Shown here: piece by piece, positions 54,844 through 64,000 of the stretch | Position numbering within the stretch: the first letter of the stretch is position 1 | How the letters are laid out: each line of letters starts with the position of its first letter | Assembly (NCBI GenBank): GCA_029867005.1 | Contig: CP123443.1 | Location: 2,356,001 to 2,420,000, forward strand | Direction of reading: 5' to 3' | Source: Candidatus Haliotispira prima | GTDB taxonomy: Bacteria > Spirochaetota > Spirochaetia > SP-2023 | Length of the DNA: 64,000 bases | Translations under genes and position numbers: made by a program | Notes under the pieces: model-generated | What the model was told of the DNA's origin: nothing | Databases searched by the model: none | What the model saw: the letters and a program-made list of their open reading frames with translations, nothing else

Positions 54844-55897
54844 TTATTGATCTGTAATAAAATGAATTATATAGGGTTCTCCGTCTGCTCCATCTTTGAC
54901 ATCTCCATAACCTGCATCTTTTACAGTCTTCGTATTGAAAGATTCAATCCCAAAAAGAATTTTATAATACCTTTGGGGAACAATACTTGAGTAAATATCC
55001 TCCGGAGTTATTACTCCATAACCTGCATCGGGTAAACAAGTATTGAACGCACAGCCAATAGTAAGTACTTGACTACCGGGGAAAAAGTACCAGCCGGTTT
55101 TTAATGGTCGACCAGCATCCATATACAGAGGAATCAACAAAACTTCTCCTTCTTTTCCATAGACTTCATAGGTACCTTTTCTTTCACCATCTCTATTATA
55201 AATTATCTCTGCATTAAAAGGTAATACATTGGGTGCAAACTTCATGCTGTATCCTGTTCTTGTTGGTGTAAATTCACTCGCCGGCGGAATGGCGGCAGTG
55301 GTAAAAGACAGCATTTCAATGACACTCTCATTGTGAAAAACATAGATCTTATACGCCGTCTCCGGTTGTAAAATATCCGCTGCGCTCATGGCCCCGATAT
55401 TCGTTTTTAGACTGTCATTGGTTCCGTAGTGTTTGGCGGTAAAAATGCGTTTGGGGGTTCCGGCTACAATATTTCGAGTGAGTAAGCCGACTTTGTCTTT
55501 TATATCCGTCCAAACGGGCACAGGTTCATTCTCTAAGCGCACAATGGCACTAACAGACATATCTCCAATAAGATTTACGGTCAGTTCTACAGCCTGTATT
55601 CCTGTGAAAGAGATGGTAAACGTGTTTGTTGAGGCCGCCGCCGGCTCACTACTGTCCCTCATCGGCACACAGCCGGACAGAACCAAATGAATGAGAAGAA
55701 TAGAAAAAAAGCAAAAGAATGAGAAAAACGGAAAGGTTTTGGAAAATTTAGGATTATGTAGTCTTAAAAAAAGATAAAATGACTGTATATATATTTTAGT
55801 ATTGGTACAGATATTGGATATTGGATATTGGATATTGGATATTGGATATTATATCGTTTGGTTGCTCATTAGTCAACAGTGAAATTTGACGTTTCAT
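54844..55897 (-). CDS. Phase-variable lipoprotein C (out of frame as read)
   Basis: ATG 55897 (MKRQISLLTNEQPN...) behind GGAGG leads into the heptamer tract and a TAA. Removing one unit gives a 348-residue lipoprotein with LVLSGC and a mature start VPMRDSSEPAAAS. The body (SFTGIQAVELTVNLIGDMSV...LTRNIVAGTPKRIFTAKHYG) is shared with G and H; the last third diverges. It ends DGEPYIIHFITDQ. Confidence 0.7.
55809..55850 (-). repeat. GGATATT tract, lipoprotein C
   Basis: Five exact units plus one AGATATT, six in all; one too many for the lipoprotein frame. Confidence 0.95.
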
Positions 55898-55932
55898 ACG
55901 AAAATTCCTCCAAGCTATTTTAGTCTTGGCCT

Positions 55933-55961
55933 ATCATATATTCATTTAGGATATTTGGCAA
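55933..55961 (-). promoter_or_regulatory. Promoter P1, lipoprotein C
   Basis: TTGCCA-17-TATGAT on the minus strand. Confidence 0.55.
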
Positions 55962-56034
55962 GAGGGGGGCGAGGCCCATTCTCCCGAAGAGAGCGGGAGC
56001 CTTAACAGCCGAACAAAAGTACCGGAGAATAAAT

Positions 56035-57131
56035 CTACTCCGTTACTACTACCGCCTTTTTGTTGTCGTAAAATGTAAATGAACTCCCTGTCCCTGTTCC
56101 CCCGAGATGATGGTCAATCACAAGAGACCACCCAAAACCTGTTGATTTTATCATCCCATCCCAAAGAGCTACGCTTGTACTCGGACCTGAGGGCGTGATA
56201 TTGTATAAATCATAAAATAAAATTGGCGGGGAAAGAGTCCCAAAAGGACGCATATGCACGGAGGTTGCTGTCAGATCATATGGTGTCAATGAAATTGTAT
56301 CAAAAGCAACAGCATACGGACCTCCTCCTGCAAGGAAATAATGAGATCGAAACGGAATGAGATAACTCTCTGTGCTCTTATATTCCATAACCGGAGAGCT
56401 GCTACCGGCCGTGATTTGATTATGAAAACTACTGTATATCCCCCTTGCGATGGGATAAGTGGCCGGGAAGTTTTCCGTAGTAAACTTTAGCTTTTCTACA
56501 GCTGCGCCTGTAGTACCCGTTATCTCATAGAAATGAGCGTAGTAGTTGGTGTTTGGGTGTAAAATTTCCGGCACGGCGGCAATGGCACTGACAAAGCCTG
56601 TCGCCTGCCCGTCAACAGAAACCGTCAGACCGGCATTAAACTTAGCGGCAGTCATTTTATCGGTTATGGAAAGATATACGGTTCTGGGCGTTCCGTCCGC
56701 TTTGGTTTTTCTGGTGTAAAAACCCGGCAAGTCTTTCACACTCACATAGGCAGCCGGCTCCGTTTCCCTGCTGGCCACAACGCCTATTGTTCTGACTCCT
56801 TGGGTGCCGTTGTCCAATTGTACCAGTCCCTCCCTCATGGAGACCCAGGCCATGGAGGTGTTTAGGCTCCCCACAGCGGGAGGTGCCGGGTCAGTGCTCA
56901 CGTCCGTCATGGGCGCGCAGCCGGACAAAACCAAATGAATAAAAAGAATGGAAAAAAAGCAGAAAGATGAAAAAAACGAAAATGGTTTGGAAAGTGTCGG
57001 TTTATTTAGCCTTAAAAAAAGATAAAATGACTGTATATATGTTCTAAGATTGGTAAGGATATGGGATATGGGATATGGGATATTATACCGTTTGGTCGGT
57101 CGTTGGTCAACAGTGCATTTTGACGTTTCAT
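56035..57131 (-). CDS. Phase-variable lipoprotein D (out of frame as read)
   Basis: The divergent member. ATG 57131 (MKRQNALLTNDRPNG) enters a four-unit tract; the frame then misses the signal sequence. Gain of one unit would give about 367 residues with SILFIHLVLSGC and mature start APMTDVSTDP. A TTG at 57147 is in the lipoprotein frame but lies on the ribosome site itself. The mature part shares only the overall pattern of a central ILHPNTNYYAHFYEI block with the others. Confidence 0.7.
57057..57084 (-). repeat. Heptamer tract, lipoprotein D (4 units)
   Basis: Three GGATATG and one GGATATT; one unit fewer than needed for frame. Confidence 0.95.
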
Positions 57132-57166
57132 ATAGAAATTCCTCCAAAATATTTTAGTCTTGGTCT

Positions 57167-57195
57167 ATTGTATATTCATTTAGGAGTTTTGGCAA
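57167..57195 (-). promoter_or_regulatory. Promoter P1, lipoprotein D
   Basis: TTGCCA-17-TACAAT on the minus strand. Confidence 0.55.
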
Positions 57196-57212
57196 GGGGC
57201 CGGACCAACCGG

Positions 57213-57253
57213 AAATAAGTAAAGGCCTCTCCAAAGAGAAGCCTTTACTTATT
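57213..57253 (-). terminator. Terminator of lipoprotein E
   Basis: AATAAGTAAAGGC and GCCTTTACTTATT arms with inner CTCTC/GAGAA pairing; the stem includes the stop codon of E. Confidence 0.8.
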
Positions 57254-58242
57254 CAACGCTTTTTCCCTGGTTATAAATGATAGTCAGCTCCCGCCCAACA
57301 TTATTTGACACGGAAGCCACATATACCCCACCGGCACCACGGAGGGGTGTATGTAAAAATAGTGCTCCCCGGGCTGAATTTCCAAAAACATTTGCCAAAT
57401 CAGCATACCCGGAACTAACGACATGATCTGTCAGAGTTGCAATTCCAATACCCTGCCTGGCCCCTCCGGCCAACTCATTATAAGAGCCGGCAACCGGACC
57501 GGCCGGCACCACTACCCACGAAAAAATAAAGGGCACCTGAAACCTGCCGTCTGTTTCAGTCCGAAAATTATGTGCCGACATCTCAAAAGTAATCGCTTTT
57601 AAAGAATTAAATGTATATCCTTCTGCCAAGTGACCAAGAGTTGTAAAAGTCAGCAATGTGGTGCTGTTGCCACTGCTGTACATCACAATTTTATAAGCTG
57701 TACTCGGCTGTAATATGGCCGCAGTGCCACCCAAAACGTCTCCGCCGGTCGCATCTTGTGTGGCACTTATGCTGAGGGCAAACTGGATAATCTGCGCCGA
57801 AGTCCCGGAAAAGTCTATGTTTCTATAGGCCAAGAGAGTTTTAGCAGCTATGGCTGAAGGGATGGTTTCCGTATCCGCAACGGCGAGAAAAGCCGCTGCG
57901 CCGCTTTTGTTTGGTGTCAAAGATACCAGTGCCTGTGTCGCACCCACAAATGTTGTCGAGACACTGACGTTAAATGGGGTTTCACTCTTTGAGTCCACAT
58001 CCGTCATCGGGGCACAGGAAAGCAGAACCAAATGAATAAGAAGAATGGAAAAAAAGCAAAAAAGTGAGAAAAACGAAAATGGTTTGGAAAGTTTAGGATT
58101 ATGTAGCCCTAAAAAAAGAAAAACTAACTGTATATATATTCTAAACTTGGTATGGATATTGGATATTGGATATTGGATATTGGATATTGGATATTATACC
58201 GTTTAATTGGTCAGCAGTCAACAGTAAAATTTGACGTTTCAT
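57249..58242 (-). CDS. Phase-variable lipoprotein E (out of frame as read)
   Basis: ATG 58242 (MKRQILLLTADQLNG) then six heptamers and a TAG. In frame it would be about 328 residues with lipobox-like LVLLSC and mature start APMTDVDSKS. The block FVGATQALVSLTPNKSGAAA to TAYKIVMYSSG is nearly identical to F; the distal third differs. The promoter has the best -10 of the set. Confidence 0.7.
58154..58195 (-). repeat. GGATATT x6, lipoprotein E
   Basis: Six exact units; five restore frame. Confidence 0.97.
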
Positions 58243-58277
58243 ACGAAAATTCCTCCAAGATTGTGCAATTTTGACCT

Positions 58278-58306
58278 ATTATATATTCGTTTAGAGGTTT
58301 TGACAA
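58278..58306 (-). promoter_or_regulatory. Promoter P1, lipoprotein E
   Basis: TTGTCA-17-TATAAT on the minus strand. Confidence 0.6.
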
Positions 58307-58338
58307 GGGGGACGAGAAACCAGCCGGGACCAACCGGA

Positions 58339-58378
58339 AAGAAGAAAAAGCCTCTCCAAAGAGAGGCTTTTTCTTCTT
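58339..58378 (-). terminator. Terminator of lipoprotein F
   Basis: 18-bp stem AAGAAGAAAAAGCCTCTC and complement with loop CAAA, 15 bases beyond the stop. Confidence 0.9.
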
Positions 58379-58393
58379 CCTGACATTTTTCCC

Positions 58394-59381
58394 TTAGTTA
58401 TAGCGAATACTTAAAGTGTCCCCTACACCATTTGTCAAGGCTAGCCAATAGCTCTGAACGGCACCGCTGCGGAGTGTATGCAAAAAGAGAGCTCCCCGAG
58501 CTTGATCTCCAAAAGCATTTGCCAAAAGCGCATACTTAGCACCAATGACAGCTGTACCACTGCTAAAACCTCCCATAGCGATAAGCTCAGACGACCCATC
58601 CCCCTTCGGATTACTTATTTCAGCAATCAGAGAGGAAGACAGCAACCACGAAAATACAAAGGGTATTTGTAACCTTCCCCCTGTGCCGGCCCGGAAATTA
58701 TGCGCCGACATATCAAAAATAAAGGGTCTGGTACCGGGAGCGATCTGATGCCCGGTATCTACGCTGGCAAAAGTCGTAAAACGAAGCAATGTGGCAGTAG
58801 TGCCACTGCTGTACATCACAATTTTATAGGCCGTACTCGGTTGTAATACGGCCGCAGTTCCGCCCAAAACGTCTCCGCCGGCCGCATCTTGTGTGGCACT
58901 GATGCTCAGGGCAAACTGGATAATCTGTGCCGAAGTCCCGGAAAAGTCTATGTTTCTATAGGCCAAGAGAGTTTTAGCAGCTATGGCCGAGGGAATGGTT
59001 TCCGTATCCGCAACGGCAAGAAAAGCCGCTGCGCCGCTTTTCGTTGGTGTCAGAGATACCAGTGCCTGTGTCGCACCCACAAATGTTGTCGAGGCACTGA
59101 CACCGAACTTGGCTTCGCCTCCGGAGTCAGGTTTCACGTCCGTCATCGGGGCACAGGAAAGCAGAACCAAATGAATGAGAGAAATGGAAAAAAAGCAGAA
59201 GAATGAGAAAAACGGAAAGGCTTTGGAAAAGGTCGGTTTATTGGGCCCTAAAAAAAGAAAAATGGACTGTATATATATTCTAAGATTGGTATAGATATTG
59301 GATATTGGATATTGGATATTGGATATTGGATATTATACCGCTTGTTTGGTCATTAGTCAACAGTGCATTTTGACGTTTCAT
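58394..59381 (-). CDS. Phase-variable lipoprotein F (out of frame as read)
   Basis: ATG 59381 (MKRQNALLTNDQTSG) then six heptamer units. In frame, about 326 residues, lipobox LVLLSC, mature start APMTDVKPDSGGEAKFGVSA. Shares residues up to YKIVMYSSG with E, then carries its own distal sequence (IAPGTRPFIFDMSAHNFRAG). Ends NGVGDTLSIRYN. Confidence 0.7.
59293..59334 (-). repeat. GGATATT tract, lipoprotein F
   Basis: Five exact units plus one AGATATT, six in all. Confidence 0.95.
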
Positions 59382-59416
59382 ACAAAAATTCCTCCAAGAT
59401 TGTGCAATTTTGGCCT

Positions 59417-59445
59417 ATTGTATATTCATTTAGGATATTTGGCAA
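59417..59445 (-). promoter_or_regulatory. Promoter P1, lipoprotein F
   Basis: TTGCCA-17-TACAAT on the minus strand. Confidence 0.55.
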
Positions 59446-59538
59446 GGAGGGGGGGCAATTTCCAAGGGAAGCAGCCAGCCGGGCAGAAGCTCCCTCCGGT
59501 GTTTATAGCCCCGCTCTAAAGTACGGACGCAAACCTAA

Positions 59539-60607
59539 TTATTGATCCGTAATAAAATGAATTATATAGGGTTCTCCGTCTGCCCCATCTTTGACATCTC
59601 CATAACCTGCATCTTTTACAGTCTTCGTATTGAAAGATTGAATCCCAAAAAGAATTTTGTAATACCTTTTTATGGCAATACTTGGGTAAATATCCTCCGG
59701 AGTTATCACTCCATAAGCAGAATCAGGTAAACAACTATCGAGCACACAGGTAATTATAATTACTTTACTGCCATTGAAAAAGTACCAGCCGGTCTTTAAT
59801 GGCCGAACAGCATCCAGATACAGAGGAATCAACAAAACTTCTCCTTCTTCGCCATATACTTCATAGAGACCTGTTCTTTCACCATCACCTTGATCATAAA
59901 TTATCTCTGCATTAAAAGGTAATACATTGGGTGCAAACTTCATGCTGTATCCTGTTCTTGTTGGTGTAAATTCACTCGCCGGCGGAATGGCTGCGGTGGT
60001 AAAAGGCAGTGTTTCAATGACACTCTCATTGTGAAAAATATAAACCTTATAGGCCGTCTCGGGTTGTAAAATATCCGCTGCGCTCATCGCCCCGATATTC
60101 GTTTTTAGACTGTCATTAGTGCCGTAGTGTTTGGCGGTAAAAATGCGTTGGGGGGTTCCGGCTACAATATTTCGAGTGAGTAAGCCGACTTTGTCTTTTA
60201 TATCCGCCCAAACGGGCACAGGTTCATTGGCTAAACGAGTAATAGCACTGACAGACATATCTTCAATAAGATTTACGGTCAGTTCTACAGCCTGTATTCC
60301 TGTGAAAGATATGCTAAACATGTTTGTTGGGGCCGCCGGCGGATCACTGCCTGGCTCACTACTGTCCGACAGCGGCACACAGCCGGACAGAACCAAATAA
60401 ATAAGAAGAATGGAAAAAAAGCAGAAGAACGAAAAAAACGGAAAGGCTTTGGAAGATCTTGGTTTATTTAGGCCTAAAAAAAGATAAAATGACTGTATAT
60501 ATTTTCTAGGCTTGGTATGGATATTGGATATTGGATATTGGATATTGGATATTGGATATTATACCGTTTGGTTGGTCAACAGTCAACAGTAAGATTTGAC
60601 GTTTCAT
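59539..60607 (-). CDS. Phase-variable lipoprotein G (out of frame as read)
   Basis: ATG 60607 (MKRQILLLTVDQPNG) then six heptamers. In frame, about 353 residues with LVLSGC and mature start VPLSDSSEPGSDPP. It matches C over the first two thirds and again at the extreme C-terminus (DGEPYIIHFITDQ), with a variable stretch between (GSKVIIITCVLDSCLPDSAY versus GSQVLTIGCAFNTCLPDAGY). Confidence 0.7.
60519..60560 (-). repeat. GGATATT x6, lipoprotein G
   Basis: Six exact units; five restore frame. Confidence 0.97.
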
Positions 60608-60642
60608 ACAAAAATTCCTCCAAGATATTTTGAATTTTGCCT

Positions 60643-60671
60643 ATTGTATATTCATTTAGAGTTTTTGGCAA
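60643..60671 (-). promoter_or_regulatory. Promoter P1, lipoprotein G
   Basis: TTGCCA-17-TACAAT on the minus strand. Confidence 0.55.
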
Positions 60672-60757
60672 GGGGCAACCTAATTAGAAAGCCGTAGGTG
60701 AGCCTGCCGAATCTTGTGCGAAAACGCCGGCCCTTAAAATGTGTCTTCAAACTCAAT

Positions 60758-61612
60758 CTATTTATCTGCAATAAAATGGATAACAAAGGGTTGTCCGGCT
60801 GTTCCATCTCTAACTGCTCCAATACCTTCATCTTTCTCGGTTCTCTTATTGAAAGATTGAAACCCGATAAGAACTTTGTGATATGTGTTCACAGCAACAC
60901 TTTGGTAAATAGATTCGGTTACGCCCATATAACCCGGATCAGGTAAACAAGAAATCTGCCGACAGAAAAGGGGAAATCCCCCCCCAATACCCACCAATTG
61001 CCATCCGGTCTTCAATGGTTGAATGGAATTCATATACAGAGGAACCAACAAAACTTCTCCCTCCTTACCATAAACTTCATAGGAACCTTTTCTTTTAGCA
61101 CCGTCTCTATTATAAGTTATCTCTGCATCAAAAGGTAATACGTTCGGTGCAAAATTCAAACTGTATCCCGTGCTTGTTGAGGGAAACTCATTTGCTGGCG
61201 GAATGGCTGCGGTGGTAAAAGGCAGCGTTTCAATGACACTCTCATTGTGAAAAATATAGACCTTATAGGCCGTCTCCGGCTGCAAAATATCGGCCGCGCT
61301 CATCGCCCCGATATTCGTTTTTAGACTGTCATTGGTGCCGTAGTGTTTGGCGGTAAAAATGCGTTGGGGGGTTCCGGCTACAATATTTCGAGTGAGTAAG
61401 CTAATTTTGTCTTTTATATCCGCCCAAACGGGTACAGGTTCATTGGCTAAACGGGCAATAGCACTGACAGACATATCTTCAATAAGATTTACGGTCAGTT
61501 CTACAGCCTGTATTCCTGTGAAAGATATGCTAAACGTGTTTGTTGGGGCCGCCGGCGGATCACTGCCTGGCTCACTACTGTCCGACAGCGGCACACAGCC
61601 GGACAGTACCAA
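60758..61612 (-). CDS. Lipoprotein H, coding part from the lipobox
   Basis: Coding body of the eighth gene; the start is at ATG 61823 (MKRQISMLTVNQPNG), upstream of six heptamers, and the intervening frame break is as in the other copies. Full in-frame product about 352 residues. N-terminal two thirds almost identical to G; the C-terminal third is distinct (GGGFPLFCRQISCLPDPGY) and ends GQPFVIHFIADK. Confidence 0.7.
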   Translation of the reverse strand: MVLSGCVPLSDSSEPGSDPPAAPTNTFSISFTGIQAVELTVNLIEDMSVSAIARLANEPVPVWADIKDKISLLTRNIVAGTPQRIFTAKHYGTNDSLKTNIGAMSAADILQPETAYKVYIFHNESVIETLPFTTAAIPPANEFPSTSTGYSLNFAPNVLPFDAEITYNRDGAKRKGSYEVYGKEGEVLLVPLYMNSIQPLKTGWQLVGIGGGFPLFCRQISCLPDPGYMGVTESIYQSVAVNTYHKVLIGFQSFNKRTEKDEGIGAVRDGTAGQPFVIHFIADK

Positions 61613-61734
61613 ATAAATAAGAAGAATGGATAAAAAGCAGAAAAGGGAAAAAACCGGAAAGGCTTTGGAAGATCTTGGTTTATTTAGGCTTAAAAAAAGA
61701 TAAAATGACTGTATATATGTTCTAAGATTGGTAT

Positions 61735-61776
61735 GGATATTGGATATTGGATATTGGATATTGGATATTGGATATT
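61735..61776 (-). repeat. GGATATT x6, lipoprotein H
   Basis: Six exact units; five restore frame with ATG 61823. Confidence 0.97.
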
Positions 61777-61858
61777 ATACCGTTTGGTTGGTTAACAGTC
61801 AACATTGAGATTTGACGTTTCATACGAAAATTCCTCCAAGATATTTTGAATTTTGCCT

Positions 61859-61887
61859 ATTGTATATTCATTTAGAGGTTTTGGCAA
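61859..61887 (-). promoter_or_regulatory. Promoter P1, lipoprotein H
   Basis: TTGCCA-17-TACAAT on the minus strand. Confidence 0.55.
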
Positions 61888-61894
61888 GGGGGAT

Positions 61895-61965
61895 ACCTTA
61901 ACAGCAGAACAAAAATACCGGAGAATAAATACTGCCTTTTTGTTGACGTAAAATATAAGGGTCTG
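61895..61965 (-). pseudogene. 3' remnant of a D-type lipoprotein gene
   Basis: CCTTAACAGCAGAACAAAAA then TACCGGAGAATAAATACTGC and CTTTTTGTTGACGTAAAAT repeat the 3' end and downstream spacer of copy D (55991-56070) with a small deletion. It marks a lost ninth gene or a recombination endpoint. Confidence 0.6.
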
Positions 61966-62464
61966 ATTAGCCAGCAGGATTATAATTCTCTCTAAATTGT
62001 CAGGAGAGAATTATAAATAAATATTTTGATGAATAAGAACCGGTTCTATGGTAGGATTAAAGGCCATAGGCCGCTTTGACTTCCGTGTGGTCTGATACAG
62101 AAAAACACAACTCAATCTGCCACTACTCGGACACAAACCGCTGTATTTCATATCGGAAAAACCAAGCCTGTACATTCTTTGAAGAGAACCTAAGATAGTG
62201 GCAAGAAAAGCGCAGAAAGCAGATTTCTGCAAAAGACGAGAATAACATGTTAAAATACTCTGAATTAAGAGATAATATAGAGATTGAACCATTAAAGGAT
62301 GAGAATAGAATTACTACAAGGGTGGGGCTTTCCCTTATAGCTTTGATTTTACCACACAAGTGCTGTGGTACTCCGGTGGCTTTCTGTGGCTCCCCTCTTG
62401 TTACATACATCCCTAATGCGGCAAAACAACGGCTGCCGCTTTAAACCTAAACACGAGCTACTGC
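61966..62464. other. Non-coding stretch before HNH gene
   Basis: A hairpin AATTATAATTCTCTC...GAGAGAATTATAA lies at about 61978-62017 and could terminate transcription. I see no supported gene. Confidence 0.4.
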
Positions 62465-63217
62465 ATGAAAGAAAGGAAACTTTGGAACAAGGAAGAGTTG
62501 ATGCTTGCAATAAACCTGTATTGCAAGATACCCTTTGGCAGACTACACAAAGAAAATCCTGATATTATTAGACTTGCCGGATTATTGGGAAGGACACCAT
62601 CCGCTTTAAGTTGGAAACTTGTGAATTTTGCCAGCTTAGACCCAAGTCTGGAAGCAAGAGGGATAAAAGGAGCGAAAAACACAAGTAAACTTGACAAAAT
62701 AGTTTGGGAAGAATTCTATAATAATTGGAACAGTTTAGCTTTTGAGAGTGAGATGATCCTTTATAAAAGAAACCAACAAGATGTATCTGGGAAAGAATAT
62801 AGTTTAAAAGAAGGAAAAGAAAAAGAGCGAATAATAAAAACAAGAGTTAATCAATCATTTTTCCGTTCAACTTTATTGGCCTCCTATAATAACAGGTGCT
62901 GTATTACAGGAATATCAAACACCGAATTTCTGATTGCAAGTCATATCGTGCCGTGGTCTGTTGATGACAAGAATAGATTGAATCCAAGAAATGGCATTTT
63001 GGTTAATGCTCTACATGATAAAGCATTTGAATATGGTTACATAACAATTACGACAGATTATAAAGTTTTGGTTTGTAAAGAACTTCTGCTCTCTAAAGAA
63101 TCTGCAAACGACAAATATTTTAAAGATATTCACAATCAAGATTTAATACTTCCATCAAGGTTTTTACCTGATAGTGAGTTTTTAAAATATCATAATCAGG
63201 AGAGATTCAAACAATAA
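62465..63217 (+). CDS. HNH endonuclease
   Basis: 250 residues. C-terminal HNH fold: CCITGISNTEFLIASHIVPW, then NGILVNALHDKAFEYG, with the His-Asn-His series in the order seen in restriction-like HNH enzymes. The N-terminal half is helical with LWNKEELMLAINLYCKIPFG, a DNA-binding-like motif found in this family. Low GC suggests acquisition. Followed two bases later by a small gene. Confidence 0.85.
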   Translation: MKERKLWNKEELMLAINLYCKIPFGRLHKENPDIIRLAGLLGRTPSALSWKLVNFASLDPSLEARGIKGAKNTSKLDKIVWEEFYNNWNSLAFESEMILYKRNQQDVSGKEYSLKEGKEKERIIKTRVNQSFFRSTLLASYNNRCCITGISNTEFLIASHIVPWSVDDKNRLNPRNGILVNALHDKAFEYGYITITTDYKVLVCKELLLSKESANDKYFKDIHNQDLILPSRFLPDSEFLKYHNQERFKQ

Positions 63218-63218
63218 T

Positions 63219-63452
63219 ATGGATAATCAAAAATTATTGGAAACGGTGGCTGACTTTGCTTACATATTAGGAAAAGCTGGCTATTTCTCCGGAGATTCCA
63301 GAGCGGATATTCAAGAGATAATTTATTGGGCAAAAAATTTTGAAGAAAAGAATAAGAATACTAACTGGAATAAAACGGACTATATTTTAGAGATAGAAAG
63401 GTATTCAACAAATAAACTCATTGAATTGCGTTCTTTGAATATTTTTAAATAA
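63219..63452 (+). CDS. Small acidic protein downstream of HNH
   Basis: 77 residues (MDNQKLLETVADFAYILGKA start). The ATG lies one base after the HNH stop, so it is translationally coupled. No family recognised; could be an accessory or immunity protein. Confidence 0.5.
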   Translation: MDNQKLLETVADFAYILGKAGYFSGDSRADIQEIIYWAKNFEEKNKNTNWNKTDYILEIERYSTNKLIELRSLNIFK

Positions 63453-63467
63453 AGTGACAAAACAATT

Positions 63468-63659
63468 TTGGAGCAGATAACTACTTTATCTATAGTGGTT
63501 TTACAACAAGGAATTTCAGGAAATCAATTAACAGAAATGAAATCTTCGGGAGTTACACTTGTTGTTCCAAAACCTTACCTGTCAAGCTTCCCGAAAGAAC
63601 ATAGAGAAGATATTTGGACATTAGATAAATTTGTTAGACATGTTGAAAGTAAGCAGTAA
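63468..63659 (+). pseudogene. C-terminal remnant of EcoRII-like restriction enzyme
   Basis: Reads TTLSIVVLQQGISGNQLTEM then KSSGVTLVVPKPYLSSFP and KEHREDIWTLDKFVRHVE. The ISxNQLxEM...VTLVVPKP pattern occurs at the C-terminus of EcoRII/PspGI-type endonucleases. The catalytic part is missing and the TTG at 63468 lacks a good ribosome site. Confidence 0.5.
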
Positions 63660-63909
63660 TTACCTATGTTTTCAGACCAGTACATCACCAAGCCAGACCG
63701 ATGGGTAAGTCTCTGCACTCTGATGGAGACAATACCGAGATCAAAACTGTAAAAATAATATGAACCAAAACTCAATATTCAAACAGATTCGACATATAAC
63801 ACTACAAAACCAAGGATTAGGTGGAACAGACTCATTTGACAAGGGGGCTGGGTGCCGCACTCAATGCAAACCTCAAAAATGTAAATAGAGATTCTGTAAT
63901 AAAGACCTA

Positions 63910-63958
63910 AAATAAAGAAGGCCCTTGCAAGTCCAACTTGCAAGGGCCTTCTTTATTT
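63910..63958. terminator. Strong bidirectional terminator
   Basis: 22-bp perfect arms (AAATAAAGAAGGCCCTTGCA...) with loop TCCAA. Apart from this, 63660-64000 holds nothing I can support. Confidence 0.9.
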
Positions 63959-64000
63959 GGACCCGAACTAAGGGAGCCCAAAACAAACTAAGACAAACCT

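Noticed and set aside
57131-57147. TTG start at 57147 giving an uninterrupted lipoprotein D frame
   Set aside because: That TTG overlaps the GGAGG ribosome site of the conserved ATG and has no site of its own; the other seven copies do not share such a frame.

Overview
The window reads as spirochaete chromosome. The 16S rRNA gene, the relaxed lipoboxes, the many small lipoproteins, and a core set of guaB, uvrA, recA, lspA and a large RNB nuclease all fit. The genus is an inference; nothing in the sequence fixes it.

Layout. (1) 0-7.3 kb is core: a partial unknown gene, guaB, uvrA overlapping a CDP-alcohol phosphatidyltransferase gene, and a small secreted protein. (2) 7.6-34.9 kb is an accessory block of short, mostly minus-strand gene cassettes. 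They are separated by degenerate copies of one composite repeat: a decayed XRE-type HTH gene, a GC-rich hairpin terminator, a short spacer, and a fossil of the 3' end of 16S rRNA. The block abuts the 3' end of the only intact 16S gene, as expected if elements were added serially at that site. It holds an EamA transporter, an Sll1717-like ATPase, a complete haem/iron uptake operon (binding protein, permease, ATPase, HugZ-like protein, ExbB with an amber codon, ExbD, TonB, TonB-dependent receptor) behind a Fur-like box, a prokaryotic viperin with a Cys-rich N-terminal extension beside a membrane-anchored HEPN protein, lipoproteins, MarR with a likely target operator, a MATE exporter, a nucleotidyltransferase, a PD-(D/E)XK nuclease and several broken genes. 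(3) 34.9-36.5 kb is 16S rRNA on the minus strand with its own promoter; no 23S, 5S or tRNA gene is seen. (4) 36.8-44 kb is core: RNB ribonuclease, DedA, NIF3-like protein, LspA, a small membrane protein and RecA. (5) 44-62 kb carries eight lipoprotein genes in two groups (A-B and C-H). Between them lie a PIN/ImmA pair flanked by long direct repeats, an oligopeptide-type ABC transporter operon and a 7 x 93 bp satellite. (6) 62.4-64 kb has an HNH nuclease, a small ORF and the tail of an EcoRII-like restriction enzyme.

Main discovery candidate. All eight lipoprotein genes share a promoter, a strong SD-ATG, and then, inside the predicted coding region, a tract of the heptanucleotide GGATATT. Seven tracts have six units and one has four. 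In every case the ATG is out of frame with the lipoprotein, and five units would put it in frame. Each gene is therefore one slippage step from ON, which suggests a phase-variable surface lipoprotein family caught entirely OFF. Recombination scars between copies are visible.

Second candidate. The viperin mRNA leader carries an SD-sequestering hairpin and two competing long pairings around a terminator, which looks like a built-in RNA switch for an antiviral gene.
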